A DNA stretch of 45,858 bases, taken from contig NZ_CABHOU010000034.1 of assembly GCF_902168175.1 (NCBI RefSeq), positions 1-45,858 of the forward strand, written 5' to 3'. Below the pieces are notes generated by a model, which was given only the letters and a program-made list of their open reading frames with translations, ran no database searches and was not told where the DNA came from. Positions 7,770 to 17,015 of the stretch are shown here, piece by piece. A program made the position numbers and the translations under genes. Every line of letters begins with the position of its first letter. Position 1 is the first letter of the stretch. The stretch is from an uncultured Chitinophaga sp. GTDB taxonomy: Bacteria > Bacteroidota > Bacteroidia > Chitinophagales > Chitinophagaceae.

Positions 7770-8564
7770 ATGAAAACGATCCTTATTACCGGCGCATCTG
7801 CCGGCCTCGGCAAAGCAACCGCTCTGTTGTTCCAGCAAAAAGGCTGGCGTGTAATCGCTACCATGCGTGATCCATCGAAAGAAAAGGAGTTGCAACTGCT
7901 GCCGAATGTGATCCTGCTACCGCTGGATGTAACAAACCCAACGCAGATCGCGGAAACGGCAGTGGAAGCAATGAAGATAGGCGTAGATGTAGTGTTTAAT
8001 AATGCAGGGTATGGCCTTGTGGGGGCGCTGGAGGCTTGTACGGACGAGCAGATCACCGCGCAGATCAACACGAATTTCACAGGCGTGATACGTGTAACGA
8101 AAGCCTTTATCCCTTATTTCCGGCAGAAGGGGAGTGGCTTATTCATTACCACCACATCCGTTTGTGGCCTTACATCCAACCCGCTTTCCACTGTTTATAA
8201 TGCTACCAAGTTTGCGCTGGAGGGCTGGAGCGAGTGCATGCACTACGAATTGGCTCAATTTAATATCGGAATCAAAACAGTAGCCCCTGGCGGTATTAAA
8301 AGTAATTACATGAACGTGATGGAAGTGGCCCCTCATCCTGATTACGATCAATTAATGAAAAAAATGGGAGAAGTGTTTGCGGAAGGGCTGATCACATTTA
8401 CCGATCCGGAAATAATAGCCTTATCGGTTTGGGAAGCCGCTACGGACGGTAAAGACCAGCTGTGTTATATAGCCGGTGAAGACGCTGTACGCAATGTTAA
8501 ACACAGGTTGGAGATAGGAACAGAGGCATACAGGATAGAAATGGCTGAGCGCCTAAGGCCCTAA
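7770..8564 (+). CDS. Short-chain dehydrogenase/reductase (classical SDR)
   Basis: NAD(P)-dependent oxidoreductase of 264 residues; substrate unknown. Classical SDR signatures: cofactor motif TGASAGLG (7-14), NNAG (77-80), catalytic Ser130, Tyr143 and Lys147 (YNATK), and the PGG turn after the active site. An arginine near residue 33 (TMRDP) hints at NADP preference. It is complete and of normal length. A hairpin at 8591 follows the stop, then an AraC-family gene on the same strand begins 74 bp later; an SDR beside an AraC regulator is a common arrangement, but control of one by the other is inference. The ATG follows a weak promoter-like GATCTTTG. Confidence 0.88.
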   Translation: MKTILITGASAGLGKATALLFQQKGWRVIATMRDPSKEKELQLLPNVILLPLDVTNPTQIAETAVEAMKIGVDVVFNNAGYGLVGALEACTDEQITAQINTNFTGVIRVTKAFIPYFRQKGSGLFITTTSVCGLTSNPLSTVYNATKFALEGWSECMHYELAQFNIGIKTVAPGGIKSNYMNVMEVAPHPDYDQLMKKMGEVFAEGLITFTDPEIIALSVWEAATDGKDQLCYIAGEDAVRNVKHRLEIGTEAYRIEMAERLRP

Positions 8565-8590
8565 GCATTGAACTTTAATTTGGTAAATTC

Positions 8591-8623
8591 GCATGAAAGT
8601 CCCGCCAAAAGGGATTTTCATGC
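8591..8623 (+). terminator. Hairpin after the SDR gene, possible terminator
   Basis: Stem GCATGAAAGTCCC / GGGATTTTCATGC (13 pairs, one G-U) with loop gccaaaa. Only a weak T-stretch follows (TTAAAAT). It could terminate SDR transcription, or separate the SDR and AraC parts of one transcript. Confidence 0.5.
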
Positions 8624-8638
8624 TTAAAATAATTATGG

Positions 8639-9544
8639 ATGAAGCCGCCTTACGTATTCGATTCCATCGCTGCATTGTATAAGGTGTTGGGTTTGCCCAA
8701 GCCGATGCACCCGTTAGTGAGTATCACCAATTATAAAGATATAACTGCCGATACGAGTGAGATATCGCAGTCGATGGTGTTGAATCTGTATAAAGTATCC
8801 TATAAAAAATATTTTACCGGTAAAGTGAAGTATGGGCAGCAGCATTACGACTTCGATGAAGGTGGACTTTCGTTCATCGCGCCCAACCAGGTAATTGCTG
8901 AAGATGGTGCTGGTGGGAATTACGAAGGACTTACACTGCTTATACATCCCGATTTCCTGCGAACTTATCCATTGGGCAAAACCATTAAAAATTATGGCTT
9001 CTTTTCTTACGCTGCCAATGAAGCCCTGCACTTATCCGCTCAAGAGCGCAAAACCATAATAAATGTAATGGAGAGCATAGAAGAAGAGCTACATCATCCG
9101 ATTGACCACTACAGCCAGGATGTAATCGTATCATATATTGAACTGTTACTTAATTACAGCAATCGCTTTTATAACCGCCAGTTTATCACACGTAAATCCG
9201 CTAACCACGACTTACTCATACAGCTCGAAACTATCTTATCCGACTACTTCAACCAGGAGAAGGGCCTTACGCACGGCCTGCCCACCGTTCAATACCTGTC
9301 CGATCGCTTAAACGTATCGCCCCGTTACCTCAGTGATATGCTGCGGTCGTTAACTGGACAAAACGCCCAACAACACATTCACAATAAACTCATTGATAAG
9401 GCCAAAGAAATACTTGGTGCCACCAGGTTATCCGTATCCGAAATAGCCTATCTCCTTGGCTTCGAACACCCGCAATCGTTTAGTAAGATATTCAGACGTA
9501 AAACGAACACCTCTCCCGGGGCCTTTCGGCAGTCGTTGAGTTAA
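8639..9544 (+). CDS. AraC-family transcriptional regulator
   Basis: DNA-binding regulator of 301 residues. The C-terminal ~100 residues carry the two helix-turn-helix units of the AraC family: VQYLSDRLNVSPRYLSDMLR and LSVSEIAYLLGFEHPQSFSK, ending with RRKTNTSPGAFRQSL. The N-terminal ~170 residues are a diverged effector-binding region with a cupin-like feel (FIAPNQ), ligand unknown. Likely targets are the neighbouring SDR gene or the SusC/SusD pair downstream, but no site was identified with confidence. An out-of-frame ATG lies at 8635; the ATG at 8639 opens the long frame. Confidence 0.88.
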   Translation: MKPPYVFDSIAALYKVLGLPKPMHPLVSITNYKDITADTSEISQSMVLNLYKVSYKKYFTGKVKYGQQHYDFDEGGLSFIAPNQVIAEDGAGGNYEGLTLLIHPDFLRTYPLGKTIKNYGFFSYAANEALHLSAQERKTIINVMESIEEELHHPIDHYSQDVIVSYIELLLNYSNRFYNRQFITRKSANHDLLIQLETILSDYFNQEKGLTHGLPTVQYLSDRLNVSPRYLSDMLRSLTGQNAQQHIHNKLIDKAKEILGATRLSVSEIAYLLGFEHPQSFSKIFRRKTNTSPGAFRQSLS

Positions 9545-9769
9545 TACGGTATTAAACTTATCCAGCGGAGGTCCACTGCAGTGAGAATAACAGCGATAAC
9601 AAGAAAATTTAACAAACTCTTTTGTTTCCTTAAAATATATTCTAATTTTATAGGCGAAGATTATAATTGCGTAGTAAGATTGTTTAATTCCACAGATCCT
9701 CAAAACAAAAAATCAAACTAACAGACTGGTATTATTTATGGGAAATTAATCTAAACGTTCAATGATTTA

Positions 9770-9850
9770 GCTAAATCGGTTTTTTAACCAAATCTTAACC
9801 AATTAAGACATCGTATATCGCATTTGCTAAATCGTTTTTGTAACCAAATC
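9770..9850. promoter_or_regulatory. Two 25-bp direct repeats upstream of susC
   Basis: The 25-mer at 9770-9794 recurs at 9826-9850 with two mismatches; both begin GCTAAATCG and end AACCAAATC, 56 bp apart. An extra TTAACCAA lies at 9795-9802. The repeat lies in a gene-poor, A/T-rich stretch upstream of a decayed sigma gene and the SusC gene. It could be a pair of regulator sites; no known consensus was recognised. Confidence 0.45.
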
Positions 9851-9877
9851 AAAAAAGTGACGTATTGCTAGGGTAAT

Positions 9878-10087
9878 ATGACTTCAAGAAAGGAAGTTGA
9901 TATGCCCCATGGGCTTTTTGCGCCCATTTATCTTACGCAAACAGGCGAAAACGCGTTATTGATGCTGCTCCGGAAGGAGAGGTAGATTTGTATTGCCTGA
10001 TCTGCAGAATTTAATGGAATTAAAAAAGACGATGAAGTAATCGTTGTGGCGGAGCTATGTACTGAGCTTTGGGAAAGGATTGTGTGA
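9878..10087 (+). pseudogene. Decayed ECF sigma-factor gene (region 2 relic)
   Basis: No intact reading frame is present, but pieces in different frames read like the start of a Bacteroidota ECF sigma factor. Frame one from the ATG at 9878 ends in GENALLMLLRKER. The next frame gives EGEVDLYCLICRI, compare the usual pattern LLLREGDEAALxALYxRY. The frame from 10028 to the stop at 10085 gives EVIVVAELCTELWERIV, compare the usual AEDIVQEVFxxLWER. The spacing between the last two pieces is too short, indicating an internal deletion, and regions 3 and 4 are absent. Sigma and anti-sigma genes often precede SusC/SusD pairs, so position supports the idea. The assignment is by eye and the family match is to a remembered consensus. 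Confidence 0.45.
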
Positions 10088-10192
10088 CAAAGGTTCCAGC
10101 GTATGAAACGGCACATTTCCTTTCCGAAATATTTACTGCGCCACTTTATTAAGACAAATCGCTTTTCCTATTTATAACCAAAAAACAATGTC

Positions 10193-13100
10193 ATGAGTAG
10201 AACAATTACACTCATTCTACGGGTGGTGGTGATGTGCCTCGTTGTGCACTTAAGCGCCATTCCCGTTTTCTCTCAAACAAAAACTGTTACTGGTAAGGTA
10301 ATAGATAGCACCGGGCAGGCGTTGCCCGGAGTAACGGTGCAGGTACAGGGCACCAAAATTGGTACTCAAACAAATGCCGAAGGTGTGTATATACTTAGCG
10401 CGCCAGTAGCCAGCACAACACTGGTATTCACCTACCTGGGTTTTTCAAAAAGGGAAGTTGCTATTACCGGCGATAACCTCACGGTAAGACTGGATGCGTC
10501 TTCCAACTCTTTACAGGACGTGGTGATCGTAGGTTACGGTCAACAGAAAAAAGTAACCGTAACGGGTGCGATCTCTTCTGTAGCTACAAAGGAGCTTTTG
10601 CAGAGCCCTGTATCAAACTTAACGAATGCACTCGCAGGCCGCCTTCCTGGTTTGATTACCACGCAGCGTAGTGGTGAGCCTGGTGTGGATGGCTCGGCGC
10701 TGTTAATCCGCGGTATAGCCACCAATGGTAACGCAAGCCCCATCATCATTGTAGATGGTGTGGAGCGCCCCATCGATTATGTAGATCCTAATGACGTGGC
10801 CACTTTCAGCATTTTGAAGGATGCAGCGTCCACAGCGGTTTTCGGTATGAGAGGCGCCAATGGCGTGGTGTTGGTTACCACTAAACGTGGTGCCGTTGGC
10901 GCACCATCGGTAAGTGCTACGATGCAGGGTGGCTACCAGGAACCTACCATTCTTCCTAACTATTTAGGTTCCTACGATTATGCCAGGTTACGTAACGAGG
11001 CTACGCTGAACGACAATCCCGGCGCTACGGCCCCTTATAGTGAGGCACAACTGGAAGGGTTTAAAAACGGGACTTTGCCCAATACTAATTTCTACGATTT
11101 CATCATGCAAGGCTCGCCTCAGAGCGCGGCTAACGTTAACATCACAGGCGGCCAGCCTGGTGTGCGTTACTATATTTCAGCCGGCTACGGCAGGGCTGCA
11201 GGCAACTATAAATTCGTGAAAGATAACCCGGAGGGTAACAACACCAACTCTGTGCAAAGCCGTTACAATCTCCGCGCTAACGTAGATGTGGATATCACTA
11301 AATCTACGACCGTAGGGCTTGATATCGCCGGATTGCTGGCAACCAGAAATGCGCCTAATACATCTGCAGGAACTATTATGAACCTCGCTAACCGTATGCC
11401 GCCTGTATATCCGATATTCAATCCCAACGGTTCGCTGTTTGGAAACGGTACCTACACGCAAAATATTTACGGAGAGGTAACCAGCAAAGGCTACCAGGTT
11501 TACTATAACAGTACCATACAGGGAACATTCTCGGTAAAACAGAAACTAGATTTTTGGGTGAAGGGATTATCGGTACGCGGAGCAATGTCGTTTGACAATA
11601 CTTTCCGTCCGGTAACGACTTACGGCCGTAACTATGCCGTGTATATGCCATTGTATACCAACGGACAAATCACCGGGTACCAAACTTATGGAGCCGATAC
11701 GAAGATCGACCCTAATGGATCATTGGGTTACCAGGACCATAGCAGGCGTATTTATGGTGAGGTATCTGTCAACTATGACCGTCAGTTCGGTAAACATTCA
11801 GTTACAGGTATGATCATGGCCAATCGTCAGAAAGATGTGATCAACTCGCGCATCCCGTACGCAAAACAATCCATGATGGCCAGGATGACATACAACTATG
11901 ATCTGCGTTATCTCTTCGAAGTGAGCGCCGCTTACAATGGTTCTGAGAACTTCCCGAAGGGACGCCGTTATGGCCTGTTCCCGGCAGTATCTGCCGGTTG
12001 GGTATTGTCTGAAGAGCCTTTCCTGAAAGGAAATGACAAGATTGGATATCTTAAAGTGCGTGGTTCATACGGAGAAGTAGGTAATGATAACATCGGATCG
12101 GAGCGTTTCCTCTGGTTCACCAGCTGGGCGGGTGCCACTCAGTATTATTTCGGTACCAGCGTAACCCAGGCTAATGGTTGGGCACAGGGCGCCATTGGTA
12201 ACCCTGATGTTACGTGGGAACGCGGTCGAAAAGCGAACATCGGTCTCGAAACTAAATTCTTTAAAGATGCATTAGGCATTACTGTAGATGTGTTCCACGA
12301 AAAGAGGAATGATATCCTGGCTACACGTAACACCCTTACAGATGTATTCGGGCAGAGCGTAAAACCGCAAAACCTGGGTGTTGTTGTAAACAGAGGCATC
12401 GATCTGGAAGTCGTTCATCAGATGACGTTCGGCAAATTTTCTTATGCCATCAAGCCTAATATGGTTTTTGCCAGAAACAAAATTCTTGAGTACGACGAAC
12501 AACCGCGTGCCTATTCATGGATGCGGAGGACAGGCCACCCGGTGGGTACCAAGTTCGGCCTGTTGTACGATGGTTTCTTTGTAGATCCGGCTGATGTTAC
12601 CAAAAGTCCGCAGCAAAGGTTTTCGGGCACCGTATTGCCTGGCGATATCAAGTACAAAGACCTGAATGGCGATAATGTTGTAGACGCATTTGATGAAACG
12701 GCGATTGGCTTTAACAGGACGCCTGAACTGATGTATGGTGCAACTATACAGGTGGGTTGGAACGGTATCGATCTTTCCGTTCTCATGCAGGGTGCTGCCC
12801 GTGCGGATGTACGTCTTGATAACGAAGCGGCGTATGAATTCTTCCAGGAAGGAAAGGTGAAAGCTTTGCACCTCAACCGCTGGACACCGGCAACTGCTTC
12901 TACGGCTACTTACCCTCGTCTGCATCTCGGCAAGAACGAAAATAACCACCGTGCATCTGACTTCTGGATAAGAAGTGCTGCTTATACCAGGTTGAAAAAC
13001 ATGGAACTCGGTTATACCTTCCCCAAAGCGCTGGTAAGAAAAGCAAGAATGAAAGGAGCACGCATATATGTAAATGGTATGAACCTCATTACCTGGGATA

Positions 13101-13201
13101 AACTGTCCGACTTCGACGTAGACCCTGAAATTGGTGATGGCAACGGTGCCATGTACCCACTTCAGCGTATTTATAACGCGGGCGTTAACGTGACCTTCTA
13201 A
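10193..13201 (+). CDS. SusC-like TonB-dependent outer-membrane transporter
   Basis: Outer-membrane active transporter of 1002 residues that imports a ligand captured by the SusD partner, powered by TonB/ExbBD. Order: signal peptide (about 1-27, cleavage near VFSQ), carboxypeptidase-regulatory-like domain (about 32-105, TVTGKVIDSTGQALPGVTVQV), the SusC signature SLQDVVIVGYGQQKK (about 106-120) as TonB-box/plug start, plug domain with VDGVERPIDYV and GMRGANGVVLVTTKRG (to about 230), then the beta-barrel ending in aromatic GVNVTF. There is no N-terminal STN secretin domain, so it is not a signalling-type SusC, even though a sigma relic lies upstream. The SusD gene starts 19 bp downstream. Substrate cannot be predicted: no glycan-degrading enzyme is adjacent. 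Confidence 0.93.
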   Translation: MSRTITLILRVVVMCLVVHLSAIPVFSQTKTVTGKVIDSTGQALPGVTVQVQGTKIGTQTNAEGVYILSAPVASTTLVFTYLGFSKREVAITGDNLTVRLDASSNSLQDVVIVGYGQQKKVTVTGAISSVATKELLQSPVSNLTNALAGRLPGLITTQRSGEPGVDGSALLIRGIATNGNASPIIIVDGVERPIDYVDPNDVATFSILKDAASTAVFGMRGANGVVLVTTKRGAVGAPSVSATMQGGYQEPTILPNYLGSYDYARLRNEATLNDNPGATAPYSEAQLEGFKNGTLPNTNFYDFIMQGSPQSAANVNITGGQPGVRYYISAGYGRAAGNYKFVKDNPEGNNTNSVQSRYNLRANVDVDITKSTTVGLDIAGLLATRNAPNTSAGTIMNLANRMPPVYPIFNPNGSLFGNGTYTQNIYGEVTSKGYQVYYNSTIQGTFSVKQKLDFWVKGLSVRGAMSFDNTFRPVTTYGRNYAVYMPLYTNGQITGYQTYGADTKIDPNGSLGYQDHSRRIYGEVSVNYDRQFGKHSVTGMIMANRQKDVINSRIPYAKQSMMARMTYNYDLRYLFEVSAAYNGSENFPKGRRYGLFPAVSAGWVLSEEPFLKGNDKIGYLKVRGSYGEVGNDNIGSERFLWFTSWAGATQYYFGTSVTQANGWAQGAIGNPDVTWERGRKANIGLETKFFKDALGITVDVFHEKRNDILATRNTLTDVFGQSVKPQNLGVVVNRGIDLEVVHQMTFGKFSYAIKPNMVFARNKILEYDEQPRAYSWMRRTGHPVGTKFGLLYDGFFVDPADVTKSPQQRFSGTVLPGDIKYKDLNGDNVVDAFDETAIGFNRTPELMYGATIQVGWNGIDLSVLMQGAARADVRLDNEAAYEFFQEGKVKALHLNRWTPATASTATYPRLHLGKNENNHRASDFWIRSAAYTRLKNMELGYTFPKALVRKARMKGARIYVNGMNLITWDKLSDFDVDPEIGDGNGAMYPLQRIYNAGVNVTF

Positions 13202-13220
13202 ACCTTAAAACAGACCAAAG

Positions 13221-14927
13221 ATGAAACGACATATTTTCAATAATATAATGATAGGGGTGGCAGTAATGACGTTGGGAACGGCCTGTGATAAAGGCTTTCT
13301 CGACCGAGCAGCTACTACTCAACAACAGGATAAGGATATCTTCTCCAACTTCGCAGTTACAGACCAGGTAATAAGTAACCTTTATTCCCGTACCCCCCGC
13401 GTACTCCGTTATGTAGGTGGCAACTCCATGCTGGCTTCTGCCGCCGATGAAGGTAAAGATGCATCTACCTGGATGAATAGTTTCCGTTTTAATGCTGGTT
13501 CCTGGTCCGGTAACGATAACCCGATCGGTAACTCCTGGAGGGATTGTTATGTGGCCATCCGCCAGGCAAATTCCATCCTGGAAGGGATAGAGAAATATGG
13601 TACGCCGGATGATCCTAACAACATTGGCGCTTTGTCAAGGAGAAGGGGCGAAGTGTTTTTCCTCCGCGCTTTCTTCCTGTCGGAACTGATGAAACAGTTT
13701 GGCGGTGTGCTTATCATTACCAAAACCATTGCTATCGACGATGTAGTAACGCTCAACGGTGCCCGCACAACCTACGACAGCTGCCTGGCGCAGGTGATAA
13801 AGGATTGTGATTCGGCCTACCGCCTGTTACCATCTGTCAACAAAGATATTGATGTGGGAAGGGTGACGAAAGGCGTGACACTGGCGCTTAAATCCAGGAT
13901 GACGTTATATGCTGCGAGTCCGCTGTGGGCTATAGCCGGCAAAACCGATTATAAAGGAGATATCACTATCGATAAAACCGCCAGTGATCCTGCGAAATGG
14001 GAAGCGGCCGCTGCGGCTGCCAAAGCGCTGCTTGATTTTAAAGATGAAGGTGGTGCCCCGGTTTACATCTTGGAACCAACACTCCCTGCCCGCCAGGATA
14101 TTTACAGGACCAGAGCGCTTCAATCGAGAGAAGTAATCTGGATGCGTATGCGCGATGACGACCAGGGATTTGATCAGTACACCTTCCCGTTTGGCAGCGG
14201 TGGATGGTCGGGCGTATCGCCTTCGCAGAACCTTGCGGGTGATTACGAAATGCAGGCGACCAGCCTTATACCTTCGGCTACCGGCTCCGGATATAATCCT
14301 GCACAACCTTTCGTGGGCCGCGATCCTCGTTTCTATACAGATATCCTGTATAACGACGCTACGTTCAAAGGCCGTAAAATGGAATTCTGGTTAGGCGGTA
14401 AAGATGAAATGAGTAACAATACTGACCATAGCCGTACCGGTTATGCCATGCGTAAACTCAATAATGAAAGCGCGACCATCGGTCAAACCTCCAGGCAAAT
14501 TCACAGCATCATCTACCGTCTTGCAGAGTTTTATCTTAACTACGCCGAAGCGCAAAATGAAGTATTAGCTACGCCCGATGCCAGTGTATACGATGCCATT
14601 AATGCAGTACGTGTACGCGCAGGCGTAAAACCTTTCCTGGCAGGCTCTATGACGAAAGAACAAATGCGTGATGCTGTACGTCATGAAAGAAGAATAGAGT
14701 TGGCCTTCGAGGGGCATCGCTTCTGGGACGTTCGCCGCTGGAAAATTGCCGCTGAAACAGAACCAATACTCTGGGGTATGAAATCTACTAAAAACGGAGA
14801 CGGTACTTTCACTTACGAAATAGTGAAAGTAGAAGACCGGCCTTTTGCTCCACGTATGTACATGATCCCGATCACGCAGGATGAAACCCTCCGTAATCCA
14901 AATCTGAAACAAAACCCTGAATGGTAA
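13221..14927 (+). CDS. SusD/RagB-family nutrient-binding outer-membrane lipoprotein
   Basis: Surface lipoprotein of 568 residues that caps the SusC barrel and binds the ligand. The start has a lipoprotein signal with lipobox LGTAC (Cys22). Family features: RDCYVAIRQANSILEGI near residue 110, the TPR-like helix segment with RGEVFFLRAFFLSELMKQFGG, the late motif YRLAEFYLNYAEAQNE, AINAVRVRAGV, and RHERRIELAFEGHRFWDVRRWK, then NPNLKQNPEW at the end. It is complete and of typical length. It is co-transcribed with susC (19 bp gap) and the transcript ends at the hairpin at 14957. Ligand unknown. Confidence 0.93.
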   Translation: MKRHIFNNIMIGVAVMTLGTACDKGFLDRAATTQQQDKDIFSNFAVTDQVISNLYSRTPRVLRYVGGNSMLASAADEGKDASTWMNSFRFNAGSWSGNDNPIGNSWRDCYVAIRQANSILEGIEKYGTPDDPNNIGALSRRRGEVFFLRAFFLSELMKQFGGVLIITKTIAIDDVVTLNGARTTYDSCLAQVIKDCDSAYRLLPSVNKDIDVGRVTKGVTLALKSRMTLYAASPLWAIAGKTDYKGDITIDKTASDPAKWEAAAAAAKALLDFKDEGGAPVYILEPTLPARQDIYRTRALQSREVIWMRMRDDDQGFDQYTFPFGSGGWSGVSPSQNLAGDYEMQATSLIPSATGSGYNPAQPFVGRDPRFYTDILYNDATFKGRKMEFWLGGKDEMSNNTDHSRTGYAMRKLNNESATIGQTSRQIHSIIYRLAEFYLNYAEAQNEVLATPDASVYDAINAVRVRAGVKPFLAGSMTKEQMRDAVRHERRIELAFEGHRFWDVRRWKIAAETEPILWGMKSTKNGDGTFTYEIVKVEDRPFAPRMYMIPITQDETLRNPNLKQNPEW

Positions 14928-14956
14928 TATAACCTGACATCCACGTCTGGTAATTC

Positions 14957-14992
14957 AAAGCCCGTTAGCATTTGCTGACGGGCTTTGCTTTT
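14957..14992 (+). terminator. Terminator of the susC-susD transcript
   Basis: Stem AAAGCCCGTTAGC / GCTGACGGGCTTT (about 12 pairs, one G-T) with a 4-nt loop, followed by GCTTTT, 30 bp beyond the susD stop. Confidence 0.8.
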
Positions 14993-15021
14993 GGGGGCCT
15001 ACAAAAAAATAAGTAATAAGC

Positions 15022-15070
15022 CGACATAAAAAAAGGGCGGTTCGATGAGAACCGCCCTTTTTTTATGTCG
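15022..15070. terminator. Bidirectional terminator, perfect 22-bp inverted repeat
   Basis: Arms 15022-15043 and 15049-15070 are exact reverse complements with a 5-nt loop. The core is GGGCGGTTC / GAACCGCCC flanked by A7 and T7, so both strands read a G/C stem followed by a T-run. It lies between the convergent susD (plus) and Sel1 (minus) genes, 7 bp from the latter's stop. Confidence 0.9.
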
Positions 15071-15077
15071 AATCAGA

Positions 15078-15701
15078 TCATTTGCCCTTCCAGCGCTTCT
15101 GCTTCATTTTTACTTTGGCGCTTTCATGACCGCCTTTTGCCGATAATTGATAGTAATGCTTTGCCCAGCGGTCGGATTGTGCTACGCCATGTCCGTATTC
15201 GTAACATAGTGCCAGGTTGTATTGAGCCATGACATGGTCTTTTTTGGCGGCCTTTTTATACCAGTATGCAGCCTTTTCGCTATCCTGCTTAATTCCCCGC
15301 CCATAAAAATATGCAAAGCCTAAATCGGCCTGTGCTTCCAGCTCACCCTGGGCTGCAGCCAGCTTCAGCCAGTGTACCGATTTTTTATGATCTTGCTCCA
15401 CCACTTCTCCGTTGCGGTAAAATACTGCCACATTGCCCTGCGCCTGCATGTGCCCTTGTTTGGCTGCTTTCATAAACCAGGCGAATGCCTGTTCGGGGTC
15501 TTGTTCTACTCCAAGACCACCATCGTAACACACGCCTGTATAAAACTGCGCCCGTATGTGCCCTGCGCTGGCTGCTTCCATCCAGCTGCTAAAGATCAGT
15601 GGCCAGTCTTTTTCTTTGGATTTCTTTGCAAACGCCAGCTGATGGGCGTATTGAAAGTATTCTTCCTGTTCGGCTTTGCTAAGTTTAACGGGCACGATCA
15701 A
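15078..15701 (-). CDS. Sel1-repeat (tetratricopeptide-like) protein
   Basis: Helical-repeat scaffold of 207 residues. At least four Sel1-like repeats of about 36 residues are visible, each with the pattern AQxxxGxxYxxGxGVxQDxxxAxxWxxxAAxxG (for example around HIRAQFYTGVCYDGGLGVEQ and EAQADLGFAYFYGRGIKQ). No signal peptide is visible, so it is probably cytosolic. Sel1 proteins usually mediate protein-protein contacts; the partner is unknown. The neighbouring amidohydrolase gene on the same strand is upstream by 30 bp, so they may be co-transcribed, though a shared function is not evident. Confidence 0.85.
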   Translation of the reverse strand: MIVPVKLSKAEQEEYFQYAHQLAFAKKSKEKDWPLIFSSWMEAASAGHIRAQFYTGVCYDGGLGVEQDPEQAFAWFMKAAKQGHMQAQGNVAVFYRNGEVVEQDHKKSVHWLKLAAAQGELEAQADLGFAYFYGRGIKQDSEKAAYWYKKAAKKDHVMAQYNLALCYEYGHGVAQSDRWAKHYYQLSAKGGHESAKVKMKQKRWKGK

Positions 15702-15731
15702 TTATTTTGTAAGGCGAATATACGAACAGTA

Positions 15732-17015
15732 TTACTTCTCCTTTGTATACACGATTTTCCCGTCTTTGATCACCATGCTTACATTAAACAGGGTCTTGGA
15801 GAAGTTTTTTTCCAGGTCGCCTCCGAAAATGGCTATGTCTGCGGTGGCGCCGGGTTTAATAACGCCCATATTTCCTTTTTGTCCCAGCGCTTCCGCGGCG
15901 TTAATGGTAGCTGCTTTTAAAGCATCGGCTGCGGAGAGGCCTTCTTCTACATACGCCTGTATGGTTTGTTTAGCCGCGTCGCCACGGGAAATTTGCAGTT
16001 CTGTATAAGCGTCGGAGCCTGCTACTATCTTAACGCCGGCCTTATGGGCACGAAGCAGCCTTTCGGAAAGCGGTGATAATTCTTTGCGGATTCCCGCAGT
16101 ATCGAAAATGGTTATATTCTGGCTTTTCTGTGCTTCTATCACGCTTTGGAATGAAGGATCGGTGGGCACCATGTAAATACCTTTACGCTTCATTTTGGCT
16201 AAGAGCGAATCAGCAATGTAATAGGCATGTTCAATTCCATCTACCCCGGCTTCTATCGCCATATTAAGACTTTCGCCGCCAGTGCTGTGCGCCGTTACCG
16301 GCAGATGTTGCTCATGCGCAGTTTTAACGATCGCTTTTAGTTCGGCCAGCGTAACGCCCATGCGTTCACCGAAAGCCACTACTTTTATTACGTTCACGGA
16401 GTTGTTTACATGTTCTTTCACTGCCTGTACCGCATCTTCTTCCCCTCTTATCAGCCGGTATTCTTTTTCTGCGACACGTACCCTGTCCGCATAAGGCAAC
16501 TGGTAAAACTGGCCGTCGATAGCACTTAGTATAGGGCCGGAACACCACATTTTTGGCCCTGGTATGTAACCACGGTTAATAGCACTGGCCACTTCGAGAT
16601 CGAGGTAGTAGCCAGAGTTGCCCAGGTCACGGATGGCAGTAAAGCCAGATTCGAGGTAAGACCGGGCGAAGCTTGCCGCACGTAACACCCTGCGTTCCGG
16701 CGAATTAAGGAACGCGTCTACCGCCAGGTTTTCAGACGCACGTTGCATCAATAACAGGTGCGTATGAGCGTCTATAAGGCCGGGAGTAAGGGTTGCCCCG
16801 GGCATATCCAGAACCGTTGTGCCGGCAGGCACCTGCAGGTCGGGGCCAACGGCTTTTATCTTACTGCCTTCTATCAGCACTTGTTGGTTATTGGTAAAAA
16901 CGTTCTTTTCAGCATCGTACAGGCGTCCGGCCTTTATCAGTATGGCCGGTTTTTGGGCCGATGCGGAAATAGTGATCAGGCATAAAGCAACAAAAGGTAG
17001 TATCCTAGCTAACAT
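15732..17015 (-). CDS. Secreted amidohydrolase-family metal-dependent hydrolase
   Basis: Metal-dependent hydrolase of 427 residues with a signal peptide (cleavage near SASAQ, residue 20), so periplasmic or exported. Amidohydrolase hallmarks: LTPGLIDAHTHL metal site (about 77-88), VIKVVAFGER with the candidate bridging lysine, VTAHSTGGES and GIEHAYYI histidines, and the late aspartate in AGSDAYTEL. The C-terminal LGQKGNMGVIKPGATADIAIF is the usual strand returning to the small beta-domain. Closest in type to imidazolonepropionase-like or Xaa-Pro dipeptidase-like secreted members; true substrate unknown. It is complete. The upstream 211 bp separate it from a divergent DUF3089 gene. Confidence 0.85.
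   Translation of the reverse strand: MLARILPFVALCLITISASAQKPAILIKAGRLYDAEKNVFTNNQQVLIEGSKIKAVGPDLQVPAGTTVLDMPGATLTPGLIDAHTHLLLMQRASENLAVDAFLNSPERRVLRAASFARSYLESGFTAIRDLGNSGYYLDLEVASAINRGYIPGPKMWCSGPILSAIDGQFYQLPYADRVRVAEKEYRLIRGEEDAVQAVKEHVNNSVNVIKVVAFGERMGVTLAELKAIVKTAHEQHLPVTAHSTGGESLNMAIEAGVDGIEHAYYIADSLLAKMKRKGIYMVPTDPSFQSVIEAQKSQNITIFDTAGIRKELSPLSERLLRAHKAGVKIVAGSDAYTELQISRGDAAKQTIQAYVEEGLSAADALKAATINAAEALGQKGNMGVIKPGATADIAIFGGDLEKNFSKTLFNVSMVIKDGKIVYTKEK

Noticed and set aside
7680..7895. Short minus-strand protein overlapping the SDR start
   Set aside because: It is mostly antisense to a well-supported SDR gene and matches no known family.
9878..9985. A 35-residue protein starting at 9878
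   Set aside because: Its end matches only part of a sigma factor, and homologous pieces continue in other frames; better explained as a pseudogene relic.
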